Below, piece after piece: positions 55,717 to 64,000 of a DNA stretch of 64,000 nt (the first letter of the stretch is position 1; every line of letters starts with the position of its first letter). The position numbers and the translations under genes are program-made. The notes under the pieces were generated by a model. It ran no database searches. It was not told the origin of the DNA and saw only the letters and a program-made list of their open reading frames with translations. This stretch comes from Paraglaciecola chathamensis S18K6. Its GTDB lineage: Bacteria; Pseudomonadota; Gammaproteobacteria; Enterobacterales; Alteromonadaceae. The DNA is taken from positions 1 through 64,000 of the forward strand of contig BAEM01000042.1 of NCBI GenBank assembly GCA_000314955.1. Direction: 5' to 3'.

Positions 55717-58277
55717 TGAATCGCGTATTAACTCCCTCTTACGATGAAATTATCACCCGCGTAGAGCGCGATAAGCTTTGGGATTTCCCGGGCGGGGTTT
55801 TCCCTGCCCAGCAAAAGGAATTGTCCAATCAAACGCCCATAGAAAATATAGACTTGCCCCAACGTTTGTTTATTCCCCTGAAACAACATATTGGCGTTGA
55901 AGGTCAATTGCTCGTTTCACAGGGTGATTACGTATTAAAAGGCCAGCCCCTGACACACAGTGCTAACCCGTTTTCAGTGCCAGTACACGCGCCAACATCT
56001 GGCACAGTCACCAGTATCGGGCCACATATATCAGCGCATCCTTCCGCATTGCCTGAACAAACGCTAATCATTGAGCCTGATAACCTAGACAAATGGACAA
56101 CACTTCAACCACTACAAGATTACCAATCTAAGCCAAAAATTTCGGTGCTTGAAGCGATTTGTGACGCGGGTATTTCAGGTATGGGCGGCGCAGGGTTCCC
56201 TACTCATATAAAAGCATCCCCTAAAAAAGACGTTGAGTTTATTATTATTAACGGTGTTGAGTGTGAGCCCTATATCACCTCAGATGATCGTTTAATGCGT
56301 GAACACGCTTGGCAAATACGCCAAGGGATTGATGTACTCAGCCATTTGCTGGCCCCTAAGCAAGTTTACATTGCCATTGAAGACAACAAACCTGAGGCCA
56401 TAGAAGCCATGCGCGTTGCTTGTCAGCAAAGTGAGCAATACAAGGTCATTCCTATTGCGACTAAGTATCCAGCCGGTGGTGAAAAGCAACTGATACAAGT
56501 TATCACTAATCGAGAGGTCCCTAAACAGGGGTTACCTATCGATGTTGGAGTAATAATGCATAACGTAGGCACCTGTTATGCCATTGCTGACGCTGTATTT
56601 TCCGGCAAGCCCTTGATCCAGCGCGTAGTAACCATAACAGGGCAAGCGGTAGAAAAACCTAAAAATGTGTGGGCGTTAATCGGTACACCCGTTGCCCATT
56701 TACTCGAATCAGCGCAATACGTAGCCCACAAACAAAAACAGAAGCACATTATTATGGGCGGGCCCATGATGGGGTTTACCTTAGCAAGTGATGAAGTGCC
56801 TGTGGTTAAAATAACGAACTGTTTATTGCTACCTACATCGAATGAAATAGCAGAACCTGAAGCAGAGCAACCCTGTATACGTTGCAGCGCATGTGCTGAT
56901 GCCTGCCCAGCGTCGTTGTTGCCACAGCAGTTGTTTTGGCATAGTAAAGCGAAAGAGCTAGATAAAGCCCAGGATTATAATTTGTTCGACTGCATTGAAT
57001 GTGGTGCCTGCGCGTATGTTTGCCCTAGTGAAATTCCGCTAGTGCATTATTACCGCGTGGCAAAAGCCGAAATTCGCGTTGAGCAAGAAGAAAAGCAGAA
57101 ATCAGATAAAGCCAGAGAGCGCTTCGAAAGTCGTGCTGCTCGACTTGTGCGTGAGCAAGAAGCCCGAGACGAGAAACATCGCAAAGCAGCCGAAGCGCGT
57201 AAAGCCGCGATGCAAAATAAGGGCAACGACGCCCAAGATAAAATAGCCGCAGCGCTTGCCCGAGCAAAAGCCAAAAAAGCACAGCAAAGCCAAGCAGCCC
57301 AAGAAACCACAGAGCGCCCAGAGTCGCAAGACAACCAAACGCAAACCGCTACGCAACAGACGGCTGCCCATTCAGAAGGTGCGACGCAATCATCCGGAAC
57401 ATCAAAAGATGATCGCGTAGCTGCAGCGATAGCCAGAGCGAAAGCCAAAAAAGCCCAGCAAGCTAATCGCAATGAGGCTGCCCCAGTAAAAGACGACAGC
57501 CATGAAGGTGAAACCCAAACGCCGATATCAGAACAGCCGGTAGTAAAAGCAAACGAAATTGCCGGCCAATCAAAAGACGAGCGCGTGGCCGCTGCTATCG
57601 CTAGAGCTAAAGCCAAAAAAGCATTAAAGGCGCAAACAACTCAAGACGGCGAGAAGTCGTCATCAGAGGGCTCTTTCAGCGCCACTTCTACAGAAGAAAG
57701 TGAAAAGCCAATTGGATCAGACCAGAGCACTGATGTTGTTTCATCAGCCTCTCGCTCAACAGAGCTAGAGCCAGAAAATACGCAAACGGGCGTCGGCAAT
57801 ACTGAAGTAAAAACGAAAGACCAACGCGTAGCGGCAGCTATTGCCAAAGCAAAAGCGAAAAAAGCGCAAAGAGCTAGCTCAGAAGATACCACAGCGCAAA
57901 ACGCTGAGACTCAAGCTTCTGTACAGCCCCCATCTGCCGCAAAAGAGGCAGATGCAACTCAGGAGCTTGATCCAGCTGCACAGAAAAAAGCGCGAATTGC
58001 CGCGGCTGTCGCCAAAGCAAAAGCTAAGAAACTAGCGAAAGAAGGTTTACCTGAAGCCGGCGAAGACACTAACAAAAACGTGACGCCGGAAACGCCCGAG
58101 GTCGAAGCGCCTAGCGCTAAACAACGTTCAAACGTCGTTAAAGCCTCGGCCGCCAGTCAAGCAGCGGCGCCATCTGATGCAGAGCAAGCATTAGACGAGA
58201 AAAAGCGTCGTATCGCTGCTGCCGTGGCCAAAGCGAAAGCAAAAAAAGCGGCTCAAATGAAATCATCAGAAGAATAA
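55716..58277 (+). CDS. rsxC: Electron transport complex subunit RsxC with six C-terminal repeats
   Basis: An 853-residue protein. The N-terminal half has a biotinyl-like fold and the NADH/FMN-binding GMGGAGFPTHIK at about 155. Two 4Fe-4S motifs follow: CIRCSACADACP and CIECGACAYVCP. The C-terminal tail (about 460-853) is charged and Ala-rich, with six copies of a 17-residue unit R-V/I-AAA-I/V-A-x-AKAKKA at residues about 508, 566, 622, 703, 759 and 831. The tail is longer than in E. coli RsxC (740 aa). It accepts electrons from NADH or donates them, depending on direction. Confidence 0.95.
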   Translation: MNRVLTPSYDEIITRVERDKLWDFPGGVFPAQQKELSNQTPIENIDLPQRLFIPLKQHIGVEGQLLVSQGDYVLKGQPLTHSANPFSVPVHAPTSGTVTSIGPHISAHPSALPEQTLIIEPDNLDKWTTLQPLQDYQSKPKISVLEAICDAGISGMGGAGFPTHIKASPKKDVEFIIINGVECEPYITSDDRLMREHAWQIRQGIDVLSHLLAPKQVYIAIEDNKPEAIEAMRVACQQSEQYKVIPIATKYPAGGEKQLIQVITNREVPKQGLPIDVGVIMHNVGTCYAIADAVFSGKPLIQRVVTITGQAVEKPKNVWALIGTPVAHLLESAQYVAHKQKQKHIIMGGPMMGFTLASDEVPVVKITNCLLLPTSNEIAEPEAEQPCIRCSACADACPASLLPQQLFWHSKAKELDKAQDYNLFDCIECGACAYVCPSEIPLVHYYRVAKAEIRVEQEEKQKSDKARERFESRAARLVREQEARDEKHRKAAEARKAAMQNKGNDAQDKIAAALARAKAKKAQQSQAAQETTERPESQDNQTQTATQQTAAHSEGATQSSGTSKDDRVAAAIARAKAKKAQQANRNEAAPVKDDSHEGETQTPISEQPVVKANEIAGQSKDERVAAAIARAKAKKALKAQTTQDGEKSSSEGSFSATSTEESEKPIGSDQSTDVVSSASRSTELEPENTQTGVGNTEVKTKDQRVAAAIAKAKAKKAQRASSEDTTAQNAETQASVQPPSAAKEADATQELDPAAQKKARIAAAVAKAKAKKLAKEGLPEAGEDTNKNVTPETPEVEAPSAKQRSNVVKASAASQAAAPSDAEQALDEKKRRIAAAVAKAKAKKAAQMKSSEE
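57237..58256 (+). repeat. Six coding repeats inside rsxC
   Basis: 51 bp units start at 57237, 57411, 57579, 57822, 57990 and 58206. Each encodes the AKAKKA-type helix; linkers between them differ in sequence and length (39 to 64 residues). They diverge in DNA as well as protein, so they are old rather than a recent slippage. Confidence 0.85.
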
Positions 58278-58286
58278 AAGCGACTC

Positions 58287-59360
58287 ATGAATTATAAACT
58301 TGCCAGTTCACCTCATCAGCACGTACGGCGTAATACCGGACAGATTATGCGTATGGTGATTTATGCCCTAATACCTGGAATTTTACTGCAATTATGGTTT
58401 TTCGGTTTCGGAGTTTTAGTACAGATAACTCTTGCAGTTATAACTGCGGTGATCACCGAGGCAACCATTCTAGAAATGCGCAAGCGTAATTTCGAACGCG
58501 CTATTAAAGATTACAGTGCCATTTTAACTGCCATATTATTGGCAATCAGTATTCCCCCTTTTGCCCCTTGGTGGGTAGTCGTGATAGGCACCTTTTTTGC
58601 CATAGCCATGGTCAAACAGCTTTATGGTGGTTTGGGTTTCAATGTGTTTAACCCTGCCATGGCCGCCTATGTGATGTTGCTGGTGTCTTTTCCTGTTCAA
58701 ATGACTCAATGGCTACCAGCGCAAAGCCTGACGATGCAACAGCCTGGTATCATTGATGCTATTTATGCGGTGTTTACCGGCTTCAGTGCAGACGGTTTCA
58801 GCTTAGCCCAATTACAAAGTGCAGCCGACGGTCACACCATGGCAACACCATTGGATGCGATTAAAACGGGTCTGGCTCAAGGGTTAACCTATGAAGAAGG
58901 GCTTCAGTCAGCGATTTTCGATGGCAACTTAGGTATTGGTTGGTGGTGGATAAGTTTTGGTTACTTGTTAGGCGGGCTGTACCTTATCAAGGCTAAAATC
59001 ATTAACTGGCATATACCTGGCGGTATGTTAGCCGCCATGGCAATTTGTGCCGGTGTTATGTTTTTGGTTGATCCCGACCGTTTCGCGTCTCCTGTTTTCC
59101 ATATTTTTAATGGTAGTTTGATCCTTGGCGCTTTCTTCATCGCGACAGATCCAGTTTCCGCCTCAACCACAAATAAAGGCCGTATTATTTTCGGCGCTGC
59201 AATTGGCTTTTGGGTCTATGTCATCCGAACTTGGGGTGGGTACCCAGATGCCATCGCGTTCTCTGTTCTGATCATGAATATGGCTGTTCCGCTTATCGAT
59301 TATTACACCCGTCCCCGCACTTATGGCCACAAAAAGCGTAGCCAAGGAGAGTCCAAATGA
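58287..59360 (+). CDS. rsxD: Electron transport complex subunit RsxD
   Basis: A 357-residue membrane protein of the NqrB/RnfD family, about nine helices. The probable covalent FMN site is in the GHTMATPLD segment near residue 190; [15 protein letters not shown] and ATDPVSAST are further family marks. It lies 9 bp after rsxC and overlaps rsxG by ATGA. Confidence 0.95.
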   Translation: MNYKLASSPHQHVRRNTGQIMRMVIYALIPGILLQLWFFGFGVLVQITLAVITAVITEATILEMRKRNFERAIKDYSAILTAILLAISIPPFAPWWVVVIGTFFAIAMVKQLYGGLGFNVFNPAMAAYVMLLVSFPVQMTQWLPAQSLTMQQPGIIDAIYAVFTGFSADGFSLAQLQSAADGHTMATPLDAIKTGLAQGLTYEEGLQSAIFDGNLGIGWWWISFGYLLGGLYLIKAKIINWHIPGGMLAAMAICAGVMFLVDPDRFASPVFHIFNGSLILGAFFIATDPVSASTTNKGRIIFGAAIGFWVYVIRTWGGYPDAIAFSVLIMNMAVPLIDYYTRPRTYGHKKRSQGESK

Positions 59361-60004
59361 AGCAGACCATTGCCAAAAATGGACTCATTTTAGGATTATT
59401 TGCCGTTATAACCAGTGGGCTTATCGCATTTACCTACTTTGGTACCCAAGAACAAATCGAGCAGCAACGACAGCAAACCTTATTGGCAATCCTTGACGAG
59501 CTTGTCTCTCGTAATAGTTACGACAATAACATGGCGCAAGATTGTGTGTTGGTCACATCCCAAGCGTATCTTGGTACTGCGACCCCTCAACATATTTATC
59601 GTGCAACGCTAGCAGGTGAACCTGTGGCGGCGGTAATTGAAACTACCGCACCAAACGGCTACAGCGGCCGCATCGAATTAGTGGTCGGGGTGACAAAAGA
59701 TGCAACAGTATCTGGGGTTAGAGTCATAGAACACAAAGAGACACCGGGGTTAGGCGATAAAATAGATCTACGCATTAGTGACTGGGTACTGGGTTTTAAC
59801 GGTCAGCAATTGACTGAGGCAAACGCATCTAACTGGGCAGTTAGAAAAGATGGCGGCCAGTTTGATCAATTTACCGGAGCCACTATTACCCCTCGCGCAG
59901 TGGTGAATGCGGTAAAAAATACCGTTGTGTATTATCAAGCGAATAAAGACGCCATTTTCTCCGCTAGTAATGAATGTCGTCTTCAATCAAGCATACAAGG
60001 GTAA
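59357..60004 (+). CDS. rsxG: Electron transport complex subunit RsxG
   Basis: A 215-residue protein with one N-terminal membrane helix and a periplasmic FMN-binding domain. The covalent-FMN motif is [12 protein letters not shown] near residue 175. ATGA overlap with rsxD. Confidence 0.95.
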   Translation: MKQTIAKNGLILGLFAVITSGLIAFTYFGTQEQIEQQRQQTLLAILDELVSRNSYDNNMAQDCVLVTSQAYLGTATPQHIYRATLAGEPVAAVIETTAPNGYSGRIELVVGVTKDATVSGVRVIEHKETPGLGDKIDLRISDWVLGFNGQQLTEANASNWAVRKDGGQFDQFTGATITPRAVVNAVKNTVVYYQANKDAIFSASNECRLQSSIQG

Positions 60005-60010
60005 GACAAG

Positions 60011-60709
60011 ATGAATGAATTCAAACAGCTGAGCTGGCAAGGGCTATGGAAAAACAACCCAGCCTTGGTTCAATTGCTTGGCTTATGTCCACTATTGGCC
60101 GTGACTGCGACCATAACCAACGGGTTAGGCTTAGGTTTAGCGACCACTTTGGTGTTAATTGGCTCAAACGCAACCGTATCGATTATTCGAAACTGGGTAC
60201 CGAATGAAATCCGCATTCCAATTTTTGTCATGATTATTGCAGCGTTTGTGACCATAGTGCAGCTTTTGATGAACGCCTACACCTTTGAGTTATATCAGGC
60301 CCTAGGCATTTTTATTCCCCTGATTGTGACCAACTGTGCGATTATCGGTCGGGCTGAGGCTTACGCTTCAAAAAATCCGCTCAGTTATGCCGCATTTGAC
60401 GGTTTCATGATGGGCTTAGGCTTTACTGTGGTGTTGGTATTACTCGGCGCTATGCGTGAACTGCTGGGTTATGGCACCTTATTCGCTGGTGCTGAATTAC
60501 TCTTAGGTGAATGGGCAACGAGTCTAAAAATCACTGTTTTTACTTCTGAATCTCCTTTCTTACTGGCTATTTTACCCCCAGGGGCATTCTTAGGCATGGG
60601 CTTACTCATTGCGCTGAAAAACGTACTGGATAAACGCTTCGAACGTATGTTTGCAGCCAAGCAAGAAGCAAAAGTTGTGCAACGGGCTCGAGTTACAGCC
60701 GAGACCTAG
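60011..60709 (+). CDS. rsxE: Electron transport complex subunit RsxE
   Basis: A 232-residue six-helix membrane protein paralogous to RsxA ([13 protein letters not shown] and [14 protein letters not shown]). Last subunit of the complex; 36 bp before nth. Confidence 0.95.
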   Translation: MNEFKQLSWQGLWKNNPALVQLLGLCPLLAVTATITNGLGLGLATTLVLIGSNATVSIIRNWVPNEIRIPIFVMIIAAFVTIVQLLMNAYTFELYQALGIFIPLIVTNCAIIGRAEAYASKNPLSYAAFDGFMMGLGFTVVLVLLGAMRELLGYGTLFAGAELLLGEWATSLKITVFTSESPFLLAILPPGAFLGMGLLIALKNVLDKRFERMFAAKQEAKVVQRARVTAET

Positions 60710-60745
60710 CAACACAGAGTCGTAAAAACAGGATATTATTTCTCG

Positions 60746-61378
60746 ATGAACCAACAAAAGCGTATAGAAATGTTAACCCGGTGGCGTGCCGCTAACCCCC
60801 ACCCTACAACGGAATTAAACTTTACCAGCCCCTTCGAGCTGCTGATTGCGGTGCTGCTTTCCGCGCAGGCAACAGATGTCAGCGTGAATAAAGCCATGGC
60901 GAAAATGTTCCCTGTAGCCAACACCCCAGAAACGGTTTATGCCTTAGGCGTGGATGGCGTAAAAGAGTTTATCAAGACCATCGGGCTGTTTAATACCAAA
61001 GCGGTCAATGTGATCAAAACCTGTAAAATGCTTATCGACAAGCATAACAGTGTGGTTCCTGAAGACCGAGCAGCGCTTGAGGCGTTACCTGGTGTGGGCC
61101 GTAAAACGGCAAACGTAGTACTGAACACTGCCTTTGGCTGGCCTACCATAGCAGTCGACACCCATATTGATCGCGTAAGCAACCGCACCAAATTTGCCAT
61201 GGGTAAGACCGTCGAAAAAGTAGAGGAAAAACTGTTAAAAGTCGTACCTGCTGAATTTAAGGTTGACGTGCACCACTGGTTAATTTTACACGGCCGCTAC
61301 ACCTGCATTGCACGTAAGCCGCGCTGTGGTAGCTGCATAGTAGAAGATTTATGTGAGTTTAAGGATAAAACTGAATGA
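60746..61378 (+). CDS. nth: Endonuclease III
   Basis: A 210-residue base-excision glycosylase/AP lyase. Helix-hairpin-helix LPGVGRKTANVVLN with the catalytic Lys, catalytic Asp in AVDTHIDRV, and the 4Fe-4S ligands in CIARKPRCGSCIVEDLC. It follows rsxE as in E. coli. It repairs oxidised pyrimidines. Confidence 0.97.
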   Translation: MNQQKRIEMLTRWRAANPHPTTELNFTSPFELLIAVLLSAQATDVSVNKAMAKMFPVANTPETVYALGVDGVKEFIKTIGLFNTKAVNVIKTCKMLIDKHNSVVPEDRAALEALPGVGRKTANVVLNTAFGWPTIAVDTHIDRVSNRTKFAMGKTVEKVEEKLLKVVPAEFKVDVHHWLILHGRYTCIARKPRCGSCIVEDLCEFKDKTE

Positions 61379-61548
61379 CAAATCCGTTATAGGATGAATA
61401 AGATGCTTTGTTTCTATAGACTCATCCACATAGATATTGCGATTTATTTTAGCGCTCTTTAATCCCTACGCTCGTTTTTGCAAAATAAGTCTGCAGTAAT
61501 TTATTTACTTGATTGGCAAACTATTACCTAGCAATGAGTCCGTTCATT

Positions 61549-62436
61549 ATGAATAAAGAAACAATTAAACGACTCATTGACAATAAAGTCAGTAAAAGTG
61601 GGTTGGTAGAGACTGGGATCCCTGGCGTTCAGTTATTTAACATAACTGAACCAGTTAGCTGTGCTCCTGCAGTGTACGAACCCTCTATCACCGCAATAGT
61701 CGGTGGCTGCAAGGAAGCCATTTTGGATGGTAATAGGCATTTCTACGACAGCAGCGCGTACATCTGTTGCCCAATGTCGATGCCAGTAGAAGCTGGCACT
61801 CCTGAGGCATCTACCGATAATCCACTTATAGGCGTATACATTAGGTTTGATACCAGAGCTATGACCGAACTCGCCTTTGAGTTAGAAAGTACTAATGGGC
61901 TAATTCAAAAAGCCAAAGATGCAGCTTATCCGCAAGGTATATCCACGGCCAATTGGGATGATGCGTTTACCGAAGCGCTGTATCGTTTAATATTGCTCAG
62001 CGAAAACCCAACTGATATAGCCATACTAGGCCGTAGCCGTTTGCGAGAGCTCTACTATGCGATATTAAAGGGCGATGCGGGCGGCTCTGTCAGAAGCTCT
62101 TTTGGTGTCGGAAATGATATCGCGCGTTCAATTGAATTTTTATCGTCCAATTTAAGCGCGCCCGTCACCATCGAAAACCTAGCTGACCAGATAGGCATGA
62201 GCCGCGCGGTATTTCACCGAAAATTTAAACAAGCAACGAATATGTCACCTATCCAGTTTGTTAAATCTATGCGGCTTAACAAAGCAGCAATGAAAATTGC
62301 CGAGGGTAGAAATGTTAATGTTGCTGCAATGGAAGTCGGCTACGTGAGTTCCTCTCAGTTTAGTCGCGACTTCCGACGAATGTATGGGCAATCACCAAAG
62401 CAATGGATACAAGCACAAGAATCAAACAATGCGTGA
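61549..62436 (+). CDS. AraC-family transcriptional regulator with AraC-type N-domain
   Basis: A 295-residue regulator. Residues about 20-175 form the AraC_N domain (LFNITEPVSCAPAVYEPSITAIV, LIGVYIRFD). The C-terminal double HTH starts near 195 (IARSIEFLSSNLSAPVTIEN, then MSRAVFHRKFKQATNMSPI and MEVGYVSSSQFSRDFRRMYG). The start could also be the ATG at 61534. No adjacent target gene is obvious. Confidence 0.88.
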   Translation: MNKETIKRLIDNKVSKSGLVETGIPGVQLFNITEPVSCAPAVYEPSITAIVGGCKEAILDGNRHFYDSSAYICCPMSMPVEAGTPEASTDNPLIGVYIRFDTRAMTELAFELESTNGLIQKAKDAAYPQGISTANWDDAFTEALYRLILLSENPTDIAILGRSRLRELYYAILKGDAGGSVRSSFGVGNDIARSIEFLSSNLSAPVTIENLADQIGMSRAVFHRKFKQATNMSPIQFVKSMRLNKAAMKIAEGRNVNVAAMEVGYVSSSQFSRDFRRMYGQSPKQWIQAQESNNA

Positions 62437-62655
62437 TTGGCAATGCATAGACCCTCATTTTTCGTAGCGGCAGCGCCATATAATTCAATAGTACGCTGGC
62501 AGCAGAGTTTATAGTCGCCGAAGGCCATTGATTGGTATTATACTTGTTGCCCACACAAATCTCGCTCTGGTAATCTCATAATCGAAGATGTGTGTACATG
62601 TAAATTATGACGCCTCAATCGAGAATTTTTCTCAGTTTCCCCGAAGGAGCCAGTA

Positions 62656-62850
62656 ATGGACGGCACGAAACGCGCAAATGTAAAAGTAGGGGCTGAAGTC
62701 TCTGTTGTATTAAAAGAACATCAACGAAGCGGACCCCTAACTCAGGGGATTGTCGAAAAGCTATTGACCAACTCCCCTACTCACCCACATGGTATAAAAG
62801 TAAGATTAGAAGACGGACAAGTCGGCCGAGTCAAAGTTGTCCATAATTAA
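62656..62850 (+). CDS. YwbE family protein (DUF2196)
   Basis: A 64-residue protein that is almost wholly the YwbE family sequence: KVGAEVSVVLKEHQRSG, LTQGIVEKLLTNSPTHPHGI and KVRLEDGQVGRVK. AAGGAG lies 7 nt before the ATG. The family is widespread and its function unknown. Confidence 0.93.
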   Translation: MDGTKRANVKVGAEVSVVLKEHQRSGPLTQGIVEKLLTNSPTHPHGIKVRLEDGQVGRVKVVHN

Positions 62851-62919
62851 TCGTCTCCTGCATAAACGTTTTTTATTCAATACATCAAGCATACTTCACG
62901 GATTAGGTTGCGATAGACC

Positions 62920-63672
62920 ATGATAGAGTTATTCTCCTATACCCTGACATATTCTACCGCTGGTATGTTGCTGTTTACTGCTTTTCTTATCGGCATGTCA
63001 AAGACCGGTGTTGCTGGTGTAGCCTTATTTACCATCCCAATTATGGCCATAATATTTGGCGGAAAAGATTCGTCAGGCTTAATGCTGCCGTTGCTGGTTA
63101 TGGCTGATCTATTTGCCGTGACCTACTATCGGCGACATGTAAATTGGTCCTATTTGGTTAAATTATTTCCATCAGCCGCTGTGGGCGTTATTCTAGCCAC
63201 CTTAATAGGCAACTACATAGATGATCAGCTCTTTCGCAATGTCATGGGGATCATCATTTTTGTTAGCTTAGCCATCATGTTATGGATGGAAACCGCTAAT
63301 AAAGACGCGATTCCCGATTACATGTGGTTTGCTATATTGATGGGGTTGCTAGGTGGCTTTACCAGTATGATAGGCAATTTGGCTGCTGCCGTAATGGCGC
63401 TTTATTTACTCAGCATGCGTTTACCGAAAAACGAATATATAGGGACCGGAGCTTGGTTCTTTCTCGCAGTAAATGTGTTCAAAGTGCCCTTTCACGTCTT
63501 CGCTTGGCATACCATTTCGCTCAATTCGTTCTACTTAAACGTGGCGCTGCTACCTATAATCGCGTTAGGTGCTTTTGTTGGTATCAGAATAGTTCGTATC
63601 ATTCCTGAAAAACAATATCGTTGGTTGATATTGGCGGCTACTGGAATAGCGGCGATTATAATGGTGATTTAG
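62920..63672 (+). CDS. TauE/SafE-family anion permease
   Basis: A 250-residue membrane protein with seven or eight helices. Two glycine-rich repeats, FLIGMSKTGVAGVALFTIP and MGLLGGFTSMIGNLAAAVM, mark the TSUP family. Sulfite, sulfonate or other organic anion export is the family role; the substrate here is unknown. Confidence 0.87.
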   Translation: MIELFSYTLTYSTAGMLLFTAFLIGMSKTGVAGVALFTIPIMAIIFGGKDSSGLMLPLLVMADLFAVTYYRRHVNWSYLVKLFPSAAVGVILATLIGNYIDDQLFRNVMGIIIFVSLAIMLWMETANKDAIPDYMWFAILMGLLGGFTSMIGNLAAAVMALYLLSMRLPKNEYIGTGAWFFLAVNVFKVPFHVFAWHTISLNSFYLNVALLPIIALGAFVGIRIVRIIPEKQYRWLILAATGIAAIIMVI

Positions 63673-63713
63673 CGTAATCAACCAAGCGCTAATTTACATT
63701 TGCCATTAGGCGT

Positions 63714-63995
63714 TCAAAACTTTTTCAAGATTCGCTCGTTATAATCTTCTATGTCCAGAGTGACTTGATATTGAGCCATAAGGCTATCAAGCTTAGCTTG
63801 CTCAACCGCTAACTCTTCCATAACGATAGTATTGTCATCTAGCTTCCATAAAAGACGAGAGCCCGCATAGCTGTATTGTAATGCCAGCATAGCATCAACA
63901 TTGCCCTGACTAGCCGCTTGTTTTAATTTTACCAATTTACGATTAATTTTATTCAGCGCCTGTTTAAGATCCCATACGTAAGTTACTTCTCGCAT
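63714..63995 (-). CDS. Small hypothetical protein, helical
   Basis: A 93-residue charged, mostly helical protein (LNKINRKLVKLKQAAS and MEELAVEQAKLDSLMAQY). No signal or membrane segment. The ATG is 3 bases from the window edge region, so a longer start to the right cannot be excluded. Converges on the TauE gene. No family recognised. Confidence 0.6.
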   Translation of the reverse strand: MREVTYVWDLKQALNKINRKLVKLKQAASQGNVDAMLALQYSYAGSRLLWKLDDNTIVMEELAVEQAKLDSLMAQYQVTLDIEDYNERILKKF

Positions 63996-64000
63996 AAATT

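Noticed and set aside
57050-57616. 188-codon minus-strand frame opposite rsxC
   Set aside because: Mirror of the Ala/Lys-rich repeat region of rsxC; the long open frame is a by-product of codon bias.

Overview
The window reads as ordinary chromosomal DNA from a marine gammaproteobacterium of the Alteromonadales, most like Paraglaciecola, Glaciecola or Pseudoalteromonas. The basis is gene content and order: aspS-nudB-ruvCAB, tol-pal-cpoB followed by tRNA-Lys, rsxABCDGE-nth, and a LiuR-controlled leucine catabolic operon. The genus is an inference. I saw no insertion sequence, prophage, integrase, CRISPR array or rRNA.  Layout. 1-381 holds a truncated tandem repeat. 382-4183 carries a response-regulator/TPR protein and a two-gene kynurenine unit (kynU and an exported alpha/beta hydrolase). 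4365-12864 is a leucine/isovalerate degradation locus: a divergent thiolase, then liuR-liuA-liuB-liuC-liuD-liuE, with a palindromic operator in the divergent gap. 12885-19996 holds small orphan genes, a stand-alone glgC, an MFS transporter, a hydrolase, a thioesterase and an HDOD protein. 20354-25969 is the ybgC-tolQRAB-pal-cpoB envelope operon followed by two tRNA-Lys genes. 26346-26523 is a candidate small RNA on the plus strand, in a gap whose flanking genes all lie on the minus strand. 26576-31180 is aspS-nudB-ruvC-ruvA-ruvB. 31467-42397 is mixed: DUF72, an ABC exporter pair, a Yip1 protein, DUF3025, an M28 peptidase, asnB, an SDR and an acuI-type reductase. 42516-45259 holds queE with two downstream genes and divergent queC (7-deazaguanine synthesis). 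45502-52875 holds a MASE1/CHASE hybrid histidine kinase, a LysR regulator, uvrB and a MATE exporter. 52876-53932 is a long AT-rich gap with an inverted pair of DnaA-box-like sequences and several hairpins. Two tRNA-Asn genes, rsxABCDGE-nth, an AraC regulator, a YwbE protein, a TauE-type permease and a small unknown gene end the window.  How the genes work together. The Liu enzymes take isovaleryl-CoA to acetoacetate plus acetyl-CoA, and the divergent thiolase can take the acetoacetyl-CoA further. Tol-Pal energises outer-membrane constriction. Rsx is a membrane electron-transfer complex. QueC and QueE belong to the same pathway and are divergently transcribed.  The main unexplained signal is the putative sRNA: a perfect TATAAT -10 box at 26368, three predicted stem-loops with two CCCTG motifs, a U-rich stretch and a strong intrinsic terminator. 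Second-tier items are the inverted DnaA-box pair at 53378-53408, the tandem 13-mers at 41040-41065, a receiver domain lacking its phospho-acceptor Asp, and a lipoprotein hydrolase translationally coupled to kynureninase. All functional names come from reading motifs and synteny by eye; no database search or folding program was run.
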